DNA of 49,547 nucleotides from JAGMES01 sp023128035 (lineage in GTDB: Bacteria; Bacillota; Halanaerobiia; DY22613), in NCBI GenBank assembly GCA_030627905.1, contig DAOVRZ010000028.1, positions 1 through 49,547 on the forward strand, in the 5' to 3' direction. The translations under genes were made by a program, and so were the position numbers. The stretch's first letter is position 1. Every line of letters starts with the position of its first letter. Positions 18,101 to 26,729 of this stretch are shown here, in pieces. The notes under the pieces are model-generated. The model saw only the letters and a program-made list of their open reading frames with translations. It searched no databases and had not been told where the DNA came from.

Positions 18101-19018
18101 GTAGCAGTGAGTGAGGTTATTGTTAACAAAAAACTTAAAGATTTGAATTGTGTTATTAGGCCAAAGGTACATGGAACATGGATTCTTGATCAACTTACTT
18201 TAAAAGATGAATTGGATTTCTTTGTACTGTTTTCTTCAATTGCAACCATCTTCGATGCGCCTGGTCAAGCTGATTATGTAGCTGCTAATTCATATCTTGA
18301 TGCGTATTCAGACTACAGAAATAAGAATGGTAAGAGAACGGTAGCTGTTAACTGGTCAACATGGAAAGAGACTGGAATGGCTGCTCGAAGTGGACTGGGA
18401 AGAGACACTTTATTTAAAGGCATGAAAAATGAAATGGCAATCACCTGTTTTGAAGAGGTTTTATCAAGAGAAATTAACAAGGTATTGATTGGAGAAATAA
18501 ATTATAAAGGAGAAATGATTTATTTGCTTGAAAAAAATTTATTTGATCTTTCTCCTACAATTAAGGAACGTTTAAATAATCGGAGTAGAAAAGTTGAGAG
18601 AAAAAAAGTAGCTAAGCAATCTTCGGGTAATGTAAAACTTTTGGGAAAACATGGAGAAAAGTACACAGAAATTGAGTTAACGATTGCCAGAATATGTAGA
18701 GAAACCCTCGGCTATGAGGAAATAAATATTTATGATAGTTTTTTTGAAATGGGTGCTGATTCTATACTTATAAAGCAGATGTACACTCGCTTAGAAGAGT
18801 ACTATCCTGGGAAGGTTGCAATAGCTGATATATTTGAGTACTCTAGCATACTTAAATTATCTAAATATATCGCAGATAAAGATACTGACAATGAGGTATT
18901 GTATGAAAATAAAAATGTAAATGAAAATATTCAGGATGATGTATTCAGTATGTTAGATGAAATGGAAAAAGGTGGTATGACGTTAGATGAAGTGCTTTCA
19001 AAGATGGAAGAACTCTAA
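15107..19018 (+). CDS. Trans-AT PKS, module 1: KS-(AT scar)-KR-ACP
   Basis: This 1303-residue protein would carry out the first extension of the FAAL-loaded acyl chain. KS spans about 34-455, with Cys208 in VDTACSSSL, His342 in EAHGTGT and a third His in NIGH. Residues 460-640 keep the linker that normally flanks an AT, including VNLPSYKFAKKRCW, but no AT is present. KR (about 665-1150) has ITGGTGGIG and the active Tyr in GQADYVAAN; HGAGVAVSEV lacks the Asp of the LDD motif. The ACP serine is Ser1219 in GADSILI. There is no DH, ER or MT. The C-terminus (DVFSMLDEMEKGGMTLDEVL) looks like a docking helix pair. Start is uncertain: tandem GTGs at 15107 and 15110 follow the FAAL stop. Unlike the later PKSs it has no N-terminal docking segment, consistent with meeting the FAAL-ACP rather than a PKS. 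Confidence 0.93.
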   Translation: MVKGLHKSTLSLDDLRLDAHVVDEDPIIKEISTKEIAVIGMAVKFPMADNLDEYWTIIENGLDCVCNLPKERKQDTDRYLEFIRKIDGVEYLKKAYIDDIDKFDYDFFHMSPKEASLMNPIQRLFLQVAWSSLEDAGYGGKRIVGSNTGVYLGLISDLEGYKYKEMIHEVDPFLLPISTAGNLASMTASRIAYILNLKGPSMLVDTACSSSLVAVDLACKALRDGTCEMAIAGGARIGIFPIDKDYYKIGIESSDSMTRTFDDNSDGSGLGEGVAAVLLKPLNKAIRDNDSIYAVIKGSMTNQDGTSMGITAPNPQSQVDLLTEVWENAGIHPDTLQYIEAHGTGTKLGDTIEIEAIKKAFKKYTDKMQFCAISSIKTNIGHIYEGSGVAGFIKAILALKNKKIPPSINFNKVNSKIDFEDSPVYVNTKLRDWDVKDQPRRCGVSSFGISGTNCHVILEEVPDNYKLSKCEKTQIFTISAQNKVSLYDMINNLKDYIKSKEFSLSDVCYSLNIGRGQYRYRVAFTVDCIENLISKLEKLGKVDLDDAKRIGVFYGEHKVVPEGKELKEKNELTEILKRELNIRAEELLKDYNFVNSSDEEIKTEICRLYVKGADIDWDIFYIGKRYSKVNLPSYKFAKKRCWIEIPQFLKEEIKDSEKCMFYSIGWKTENLEATAVKTTDDAILIFLDDKGIGSEIANMYRNKGLKILEVQFGNDYSKLDGKQISISGAEEDYTKLAMEIKQMNISKIIHLASLNERSEVSAVEEFDQRNEKGIFSLYHLSKALINCAIDRVIDVVMVSDYVCEVDGTEDRIKPENSILFGFGKVLRKEHSNISCRCIDIDDSTKAADILDELDTLTNCYRIAYRKGNRYIEEFKEVALEEKRERKLELKRDGIYLITGGTGGIGLEVAKFLGSKEKVNIALLSRTGLPKKDEWVDLLADDKDENNIKKINCIKEIESMGTSVKCCSVDVSDLEAMKKVLNDLRKEFGKINGIIHGAGVAVSEVIVNKKLKDLNCVIRPKVHGTWILDQLTLKDELDFFVLFSSIATIFDAPGQADYVAANSYLDAYSDYRNKNGKRTVAVNWSTWKETGMAARSGLGRDTLFKGMKNEMAITCFEEVLSREINKVLIGEINYKGEMIYLLEKNLFDLSPTIKERLNNRSRKVERKKVAKQSSGNVKLLGKHGEKYTEIELTIARICRETLGYEEINIYDSFFEMGADSILIKQMYTRLEEYYPGKVAIADIFEYSSILKLSKYIADKDTDNEVLYENKNVNENIQDDVFSMLDEMEKGGMTLDEVLSKMEEL

Positions 19019-19046
19019 AATTTTTTCTTAATGAGGAGAGAACGTT

Positions 19047-22000
19047 ATGTCAAATATATATAAGTTTATACTTGAAAATATTAATTCTGGCAAGATAGAA
19101 AAACAGACAGCTGCCCAATTGTTAACTATGATGAAAAGCCAAAAAAATTCAAACGAAAAAGAGATTGCTATCATAGGAATATCTGGAAATTTTCCGTTAT
19201 CGGAAAATATTGATGAATTATGGAACAATGTTAGTAATGGTATTGATTTTGTTAGAACTTTTCCAGAATCTCGAAAAAAGGATATTGACCGCTACTTTGC
19301 TAGTGTGAGTGATTCAACGGAAGATATTAAATATTGTGAAGGTGCTTATCTTGAAAATATTGATCAATTTGATTATGGTTTTTTTAAGATTTCTCCAAAA
19401 GAAGCTAGTTCAATGGACCCGAACCAACGTCTATTTTTGCAAACAGCGTTTAAAGCTATCGAAGATGCGGGTTATGGAGGAAAAAAACTTAGTGGGACCA
19501 AAACAGGGGTTTTTGTTGGTTTTTCTAGCAATTTAAGAGATAGTTACGGAAAAATAATTTGCGAAAACTCACTTTTGGATGCTACTTCCATTGTAGGAAA
19601 TCTTACACCGATAATTCCCAGTAGATTATCTTTTATTTTTAACTTAAAAGGTCCTAGTCTTGTTGTAGATACAGCCTGTTCATCGTCATTGGTAGCAGTA
19701 GCTTTAGCGTGTCAATCAATTCGAAGCGGTCAGTCTGATATGGCTATTGCCAGTGGGGTAAAAATTAACCTCATTCCAAGTGATAAGGAATCAGAAAAAA
19801 TAGGTATGGAGTCATCTGATGGTCGGACACGGACTTTTGATGATAATTCTGATGGGACAGGTATAGGGGATGGTATAGGTGCTGTTCTTTTGAAACCTTT
19901 AAGCAAAGCTTTAAAGGATGGAGATAACATTTATGCGGTTATAAAAGGTGTTGGTCTAAATCAAGATGGACATTGTATGGGGATTACTGCCCCTAACCCT
20001 GCAGCGCAGACTGAAGTATTGATTAGTGCCTGGGAAGATGCACAAGTTAATCCTGAATCAATATCTTATATTGAAACCCATGGAACAGGTACAAACCTGG
20101 GGGATCCAATTGAAATTCAGGGTATAACTAATGCTTTTCTTAAATATACAAATAAGTCTCAGTTTTGTGGTATTGCGTCGTTTAAAACCAATATTGGACA
20201 TATGTATGAAGCAGCTGGAATCAGCAATCTGATTATAGCTGTCATGGCATTAAAAAATAAAAAAATTCCTGCATCTCTTCATTTTAATAAACCCAACAGC
20301 ACAATTAATTTTATAAATTCTCCAGTATATGTTAATACTGTAGAAAGAGATTGGGTGACTAATGGGGAGAAAAGAAGATGTGGAGTAAGTTCTTTTGGTA
20401 TAAGCGGCACGAACTGTCATTTAGTACTAGAAGAGGCTCCCGAAAACCAGAATAAATCAAAAGATAAAGATGAAAGAAATTATATTTTCACGATCTCTGC
20501 AAAGAGTTATGAATCATTTACAGGTCTTTTAGAAGAATATAAAACGTATTTAAAAAAGGTAGAAGATATTAATTTAAGAGATTTGTGCTATACGGCAGTT
20601 ACCGGAAGGGGTCATTATAATTTTAGATTTGCTGTAATTGTAAAAGATATTGAAGAACTTGCTATTATACTTGATAACATAGATATTGAGAATATTAAAT
20701 GCCATGATAGTATTTATTATGGTTATCATAAGGTAGTTTCTCGAGAAACGGATTATTTTGAACCAGATTGTGTCAATATAGAGCAGATTGGTTCTCTAAC
20801 AAAGGAAGTCTCTAATCTGGTAGAGATTATAAAGATGAAAGAAACTCCCGAGCTTGAAGTATTAAAGAATTTATGTGGATTGTATATCAAAGGTGCTGAA
20901 GTAGACTGGGATCAGATATTTTTAGATCAACAAACCAAAAAAATTAGTATTCCAACATATTGCTTTGATCAACATCGATGCTGGGTTGAACTACCAGAGT
21001 TCCCCTCTTCTTTGAGTAGAATAAATGACACTGATTTATATTATTCAATGGAGTGGATAAAAGAAAATCAACCAAATGGTACCAATATTGCTTTTGATGG
21101 GGCAGTGATGGTATTGAAGGATGACAGAGGAATGGGGAGTTCAATTGTTGATCAGTTGAGATTGGAAGGAAGAAATGTTATTGAGGTATCTTATGGAAAT
21201 GTATTTGAAAAATCGAACGAGTATTCATATGAAGTAGGAAATGATGAAGAAAGTTATCATCGACTAATAGAATCTGTTAAAGATAATAACATTTCTACAA
21301 TAGTACACCTATTCACAGTAGGTAATACTATAGTGAATAATGTTGATGAACTTGAAGAAAGTCAATCTCTTGGAATGTATAGCTTATTTTATCTAACCAG
21401 AGCACTCATAAAAAATGGTATAAGTGAAAATACTAATATTTGCTTAGTTTCTGAATATGCTGTGGAGGTAACTGGTGATGAGACATATATTAAGCCTGAA
21501 AATGTCACAATGTATGGACTTGGTAAAGTTGTATCTATGGAATATCCAAATCTCAAGTGTAGATGTATAGATATTGATTTAGAAGTTAGCTCGGAGAATC
21601 TTCTTAAAGAAATAAAAAATTGTGCAGATATGTATCAGACAGCTTACCGAAATGGTAATAGGTATGTTGAAAAATTCACAGAAGTTGACATTAACACATT
21701 CCACAGTAGAAATATTGAGATAAAAGAAAATAATGTCTATATAATTACTGGTGGAACTGGTGGTATTGGTCTTGAAATTGCAAAGTATTTCGCATCAAAA
21801 GCCAAAGTTAATTTAGTCTTAATTAACCGTTCCGGAATGCCTGACCGTAGTTTATGGGAAGAAATTTTGGTTCAAGGTAATAATACAAAAATATGTCATA
21901 AAATTAGAGTTATTAAAGAAATTGAGGCTTCAGGATCCAGTGTAGTATGTTGCAAAGCTGATGTAGCTGATACCTTTGAAATGAAAAAAGTTTTTAATGA

Positions 22001-25000
22001 AATTAGAGATAAATTTGAAAAAATTAATGGTGTAGTTCATGCAGCTGGTGTGCCAGGCGATGGCTATATTATTAGAAAAGAAAAGGATGTATTTGACAAT
22101 GTAATTAATCCAAAGCTGAAAGGTACATTGATTTTGGATGATCTCATATCTAATGATGAACTGGATTTCTTTGTATTATTTTCTTCTGGTGTTTCAATAA
22201 TTGGAGAGGTAGGACAAGGAGATTATGTAGCTGCAAACGCTTTTCTGGACTCTTATGCAGCTTATAGAAATAAAAAGGGTAAACCTACCCTTTCAATTGA
22301 TTGGGTTTCATGGAAGTCAGCGGGTATGTCGGTTGATTATGGATTTAATAAAGATTTAATATTTAAAGCTATATCGACAGAACAGGCCATAAAGGGATTT
22401 GATAATGTTATAAGCAGGGACATTCAAAGAGTTGTAATAGGCGAGTTAAATCACAACAGTGAGTACTTACCGATGTTTGGAAATTATCCATTTAGATTAT
22501 CTCAGAAGATAGAGAAAGCAGTTGAGGAAAGCAAGAATTATAATCGAAGCTTGAAAAAATTGAAAGTTGTCGAGTCTGTTAGTCGTTCTAATGATGATGT
22601 GAAATTAGTAGGGAAAGATCCGACTGAATTTACTGAAATTGAAAAGAAAGTTGCATCTGTGTACAAAGAAATTCTTGGTTTTAATAAGATAAATATTCAC
22701 GATAGTTTTTTTGAACTTGGTGGAGATTCGGTGATGCTTAACCGGATGCATTTAAAGCTTGAAGAGCAGTTCCCTGGAAAAGTTAAAGTAACTGATTTAT
22801 TTGCCCATACTTCGGTCTCAAAGCTTGCTCAGTTCATTGGTGGCTTTGATCAATCTGAAACAAAGGTTGAAGTTAAATCTAAAAAAAATGATATGGAAAA
22901 AAATAATGATATAGCAGTTATTGGTATGGCTGTAGAAATGCCTTTAGCGAAAGATATCAGGGAATATTGGAAAAACTTAAAGAACGGTGTAGACCATATT
23001 AGTAGTTTTCCTGAATCAAGAAGGAAGGATATTAATGATTATCTTTGTTACGTAGAGGGAGAAGAACCAGAAGAGATAAAATATTTCAATGGAGGTTTTC
23101 TGTCACAAATTGATCAGTTTGATTATAGTTTTTTTAAGCTTACTCCTATTGAAGCAAAATACACTGATCCTTATCAAAGACTTTTGATGAAAACAGTATG
23201 GAGCGCTATAGAAGATGCGGGTTATGCAGGGGGAAAACTATCAGGAACGAATACAGGAATCTATTTAGGATATGCCAGCAATTTTAGAGATTCATATCAG
23301 AGAATGATATATGAAGTAAGCCCTGATATGTTACCAATTTCAGCTGTTGGAAATATAACCGCCATGATGCCTAGTAGAATTTCATACTTTTTAAATCTAA
23401 AAGGACCTACAATGGTTATTGACACGGCCTGTTCATCTACTCTAGTAGGAATGCATACTGCATGTAAGGCCATTAAAAATGGAGATTGCGATATGGCAAT
23501 TGTATGTGGTGTAAGAATTATTTTATTCCCACTTGATAGAGAAAATATGAAGATCGGAATAGAGTCTTCTACTGGTAAAACTATGACCTTTGATAATTCA
23601 GCTGATGGTTCAGGATTAGGTGAAGGTTCCTCTGCTGTTTTATTAAAGCCTTTATGGAAAGCAATAGAAGATGGAGATAATATATATGCAACAATTAAGG
23701 GAAGTGCAGTTAATCAGGATGGATCTTCTATTGGGATTACAGCGCCTAATCCAGATGCACAAACAGATGTTATCGTTAAAGCATGGGAAAATGCGGGTAT
23801 TTCACCAGAAGAATTATCCTTTATAGAAGCTCATGGAACAGGAACCTTGTTAGGTGATCCTATAGAGCTTGATGGGTTACAAAAAGCCTTTAACAAATAC
23901 ACAGATAGAAAGCATTTTTGTGCTATTGGAGCAGTAAAATCAAGTTTAGGACATTTATTTGAAGGAGCAGGTTTAGCAAGTTTTACTAAAGCAGTTTTAA
24001 CGTTGGCCCATAGAGAGTTTCCACCTACTCTCAACTTTAACAAACCAAATGAAAAAGTGGAGTTTACAGACTTATCCGTTTACGTGAATGATAAATCTAG
24101 AAAATTGGATAAAAATCCAGGACTATTAAAGGGTGCTGTAAGTGCATTTGGATTTAGTGGAACTAACTGTCATATTGTTTTGGAGGAACCTCCTACAATT
24201 TATAGAGAAGAAATTAAACATGAGATTCCTCAGGTTTTCACCTTGTCTGCAAATAGTGAAGAATCTCTTAAACAGCTTATATTGGAGTATCAAAAATTCT
24301 TTGCAGAACAGTCCAAATTGAATAAGACAGATGTATGTTTTACAGCAAATACAGGAAGAGATATATTTAACTACAGATTAGCTTTATCTATAAAACCTGG
24401 AGAAGAACTTAAAGAAAGCTTAGAAAAGATAAATATAGAAAATTTATCTCAATATCAAGGTCCAGAAATTTATTACGGTAATTGTCAGGATATAAAAAAG
24501 GATGAGGAGATTATAGATAATGAAAAAATGGATCTTAATAAAAAAGTCGATCAAGAGCTTAATGGATTGTTAAAGACCAATCCTGATATTAAAACTCTTG
24601 AAAAAATATGCAGATATTATATTAAAGGAGCCGATGTAAATTGGAGTAATCTTTATGATCCAGCTTATGTGAAAAGAGTAAGTCTGCCTACATATACTTT
24701 TGAGAAAATAAGGTGTTGGATTGATATTCCTCAAGGTAAAAAATATGGCAATATTGTAGAAAAACCTGATCACTTTTATACAATGGGTTGGCAAATTGAA
24801 AAATTGGATACTAGTGAGAAGCAAGTTGAATCTGGTGATTTGCTTGTTTTCAAAGATAAGCAAGGGATCGGTCAAAAAATTATAGATGCGTATAAACAAA
24901 AGGGGAAAACTGTTTATCAGGTAGAAGAAGGTTCCTGTTATGAGAAATTGGATTCTACAAGATATATTATTTCTGGTAACGAAAACGACTATCACAAATT

Positions 25001-26711
25001 AATTGGAGAGTTAAAAGAAAAAAATATTTCGAAGATTGTCCATTTATTTACTCTAAGTAATGAACAGGATATTGATTGTATAGAATCTCTTGATAATAGT
25101 CAACAAATGGGTTTGTTTAGCCTTTTTAACCTGACAAGGGCTATGGCAAATAACGAGATGACAGAGAATATGGATGTAGTTTTAGTATCATCGTATGTTA
25201 CTGAAATAAATAGTTTTGAAGAAAAAATTATACCAGAAAATGCAACACTATTAGGATTTGGCAAAGTAGTAAGGAAGGAATACCCTAATTTGGTATGTCG
25301 TTGTCTGGATATTGACGATGATACTCCTATTGAGAGCATTTTGGAGGAATTAGAAGCAAATGTTGAGTGGTATAATGTAGCTTATCGAAAAGGTGTTCGT
25401 TATGTTGAAGAATTTAGGGAAATAGATATAGAAACTAAAAAAGAAAGAGATATTCAAATACATAGTGATGGAGTGTATGTAATTACTGGTGGAACAGGAG
25501 GTATAGGACTGGAAGTAGCAAAATACCTATCTGCGGAAAAGAAAGTGAATTTCGCTCTTATTAACAGATCTAAATTTCCTGAGAAGAAAAAATGGGATAA
25601 GATATTGAAAGAATCTGGAGATCAAAGGATTATAAGAAAAATTAATGATTTAATAAGCATTGAAGCCAATGGTTCGTGCATAGAGTTTTTTAGCGCTGAT
25701 GTTAGTGACTTTGGAGCTATCAAAGAAGTAATAGATGATTTAAGAAAAAGATTTGGAAGAATCAATGGAATTGTTCACGCTGCAGGAGTTGGAGGGATAG
25801 AAGCGATAGAAAGCAGGAAGCTAAAAGATTTTAATAATGTATTTTTGCCTAAAGTACATGGAACCTGGGTGCTAGATAAGGTAACAGAAAGTGACGATTT
25901 GGATTTCTTTATCCTGTTTTCCTCAGTTGCAACCATGTTTAGTATGGCTGGACAGGGGGATTATATTGCTGCCAATAGTTATTTAGATTCTTACTCTGCC
26001 TATAGGAACAGGAAAGGCAAATATACTGTGACTATTAATTGGTGTACATGGAAGGAAACTGGTATGTCAGTTGAACTTAATTCCAACATTGATACAATGT
26101 TTAAGGCAATTCGAACAAATGATGCTATTAATGATATGGATCAATTGTTGAATAGGGATTTACAGAGGGCATTGATCGGTGAAATCAATTACGAAAGTAA
26201 AATTATTTATCTTTTAAATAAATTCTCAGTTCGACTTTCTGCTAAGATTCAGAAAAAATTAGATCAATTGAATATTAATATCAAACAGATAAAGAAAAAT
26301 ACTACACAAAATAATTCTGATGAGGTTATTTTAACAGGAAAAGAAGAAAATGACTATGCAGTAACAGAAACAGTACTTGCTAAAATATGCATGGAATCAT
26401 TGGGTTTTAATGAGATAAATGTATACGATAATTTCTTTGAACTTGGAGCTGATTCTATCATTTTGACACGCATGCATAGATTTATTGATGAGAAGTTTCC
26501 GGGAGTTGTCGATATTGCTGATATATTTGAGCATACATCTATTTACAGATTGGCTGAATATATTGATAGCAAACAACAGGGAAATGAAGCTCAAGAGACG
26601 GAGAACCAGAAGGAGAAAAATGCTGAGGATGATATAAGGGATATTTTTGAAAACTTAGAAAAAGATGATTTGAATATTGAGGAGGCTGTTAATATTCTAA
26701 AGGGAATATAG
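19047..26711 (+). CDS. Trans-AT PKS, modules 2 and 3: (KS-KR-ACP) twice
   Basis: The 2554-residue protein holds two AT-less modules. N-terminal docking segment: NIYKFILENINSGKIEKQTA (residues 3-22). Module 2: KS with Cys211, ETHGTGT and NIGH; KR with ITGGTGGIG (about 901), HAAGVPGDG (Asp of the LDD motif present) and GQGDYVAAN; ACP Ser1228 in GGDSVML. Module 3: KS with Cys1462 (ACSSTL), EAHGTGT and SLGH in place of the usual NIGH; KR with ITGGTGGIG (about 2146), HAAGVGGIE (Asp absent) and GQGDYIAAN; ACP Ser2470 in GADSIIL. Both modules keep post-AT linkers (for example SLPTYTFEKIRCW) without ATs. No DH or ER, so both keto groups should end as hydroxyls. The C-terminus DDIRDIFENLEKDDLNIEEA is a docking segment. 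ATG 19047 follows a GAGGAGAG site, 28 nt after PKS 1. Confidence 0.94.
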   Translation: MSNIYKFILENINSGKIEKQTAAQLLTMMKSQKNSNEKEIAIIGISGNFPLSENIDELWNNVSNGIDFVRTFPESRKKDIDRYFASVSDSTEDIKYCEGAYLENIDQFDYGFFKISPKEASSMDPNQRLFLQTAFKAIEDAGYGGKKLSGTKTGVFVGFSSNLRDSYGKIICENSLLDATSIVGNLTPIIPSRLSFIFNLKGPSLVVDTACSSSLVAVALACQSIRSGQSDMAIASGVKINLIPSDKESEKIGMESSDGRTRTFDDNSDGTGIGDGIGAVLLKPLSKALKDGDNIYAVIKGVGLNQDGHCMGITAPNPAAQTEVLISAWEDAQVNPESISYIETHGTGTNLGDPIEIQGITNAFLKYTNKSQFCGIASFKTNIGHMYEAAGISNLIIAVMALKNKKIPASLHFNKPNSTINFINSPVYVNTVERDWVTNGEKRRCGVSSFGISGTNCHLVLEEAPENQNKSKDKDERNYIFTISAKSYESFTGLLEEYKTYLKKVEDINLRDLCYTAVTGRGHYNFRFAVIVKDIEELAIILDNIDIENIKCHDSIYYGYHKVVSRETDYFEPDCVNIEQIGSLTKEVSNLVEIIKMKETPELEVLKNLCGLYIKGAEVDWDQIFLDQQTKKISIPTYCFDQHRCWVELPEFPSSLSRINDTDLYYSMEWIKENQPNGTNIAFDGAVMVLKDDRGMGSSIVDQLRLEGRNVIEVSYGNVFEKSNEYSYEVGNDEESYHRLIESVKDNNISTIVHLFTVGNTIVNNVDELEESQSLGMYSLFYLTRALIKNGISENTNICLVSEYAVEVTGDETYIKPENVTMYGLGKVVSMEYPNLKCRCIDIDLEVSSENLLKEIKNCADMYQTAYRNGNRYVEKFTEVDINTFHSRNIEIKENNVYIITGGTGGIGLEIAKYFASKAKVNLVLINRSGMPDRSLWEEILVQGNNTKICHKIRVIKEIEASGSSVVCCKADVADTFEMKKVFNEIRDKFEKINGVVHAAGVPGDGYIIRKEKDVFDNVINPKLKGTLILDDLISNDELDFFVLFSSGVSIIGEVGQGDYVAANAFLDSYAAYRNKKGKPTLSIDWVSWKSAGMSVDYGFNKDLIFKAISTEQAIKGFDNVISRDIQRVVIGELNHNSEYLPMFGNYPFRLSQKIEKAVEESKNYNRSLKKLKVVESVSRSNDDVKLVGKDPTEFTEIEKKVASVYKEILGFNKINIHDSFFELGGDSVMLNRMHLKLEEQFPGKVKVTDLFAHTSVSKLAQFIGGFDQSETKVEVKSKKNDMEKNNDIAVIGMAVEMPLAKDIREYWKNLKNGVDHISSFPESRRKDINDYLCYVEGEEPEEIKYFNGGFLSQIDQFDYSFFKLTPIEAKYTDPYQRLLMKTVWSAIEDAGYAGGKLSGTNTGIYLGYASNFRDSYQRMIYEVSPDMLPISAVGNITAMMPSRISYFLNLKGPTMVIDTACSSTLVGMHTACKAIKNGDCDMAIVCGVRIILFPLDRENMKIGIESSTGKTMTFDNSADGSGLGEGSSAVLLKPLWKAIEDGDNIYATIKGSAVNQDGSSIGITAPNPDAQTDVIVKAWENAGISPEELSFIEAHGTGTLLGDPIELDGLQKAFNKYTDRKHFCAIGAVKSSLGHLFEGAGLASFTKAVLTLAHREFPPTLNFNKPNEKVEFTDLSVYVNDKSRKLDKNPGLLKGAVSAFGFSGTNCHIVLEEPPTIYREEIKHEIPQVFTLSANSEESLKQLILEYQKFFAEQSKLNKTDVCFTANTGRDIFNYRLALSIKPGEELKESLEKINIENLSQYQGPEIYYGNCQDIKKDEEIIDNEKMDLNKKVDQELNGLLKTNPDIKTLEKICRYYIKGADVNWSNLYDPAYVKRVSLPTYTFEKIRCWIDIPQGKKYGNIVEKPDHFYTMGWQIEKLDTSEKQVESGDLLVFKDKQGIGQKIIDAYKQKGKTVYQVEEGSCYEKLDSTRYIISGNENDYHKLIGELKEKNISKIVHLFTLSNEQDIDCIESLDNSQQMGLFSLFNLTRAMANNEMTENMDVVLVSSYVTEINSFEEKIIPENATLLGFGKVVRKEYPNLVCRCLDIDDDTPIESILEELEANVEWYNVAYRKGVRYVEEFREIDIETKKERDIQIHSDGVYVITGGTGGIGLEVAKYLSAEKKVNFALINRSKFPEKKKWDKILKESGDQRIIRKINDLISIEANGSCIEFFSADVSDFGAIKEVIDDLRKRFGRINGIVHAAGVGGIEAIESRKLKDFNNVFLPKVHGTWVLDKVTESDDLDFFILFSSVATMFSMAGQGDYIAANSYLDSYSAYRNRKGKYTVTINWCTWKETGMSVELNSNIDTMFKAIRTNDAINDMDQLLNRDLQRALIGEINYESKIIYLLNKFSVRLSAKIQKKLDQLNINIKQIKKNTTQNNSDEVILTGKEENDYAVTETVLAKICMESLGFNEINVYDNFFELGADSIILTRMHRFIDEKFPGVVDIADIFEHTSIYRLAEYIDSKQQGNEAQETENQKEKNAEDDIRDIFENLEKDDLNIEEAVNILKGI

Positions 26712-26729
26712 CATTCTACTGGAGGGGTT

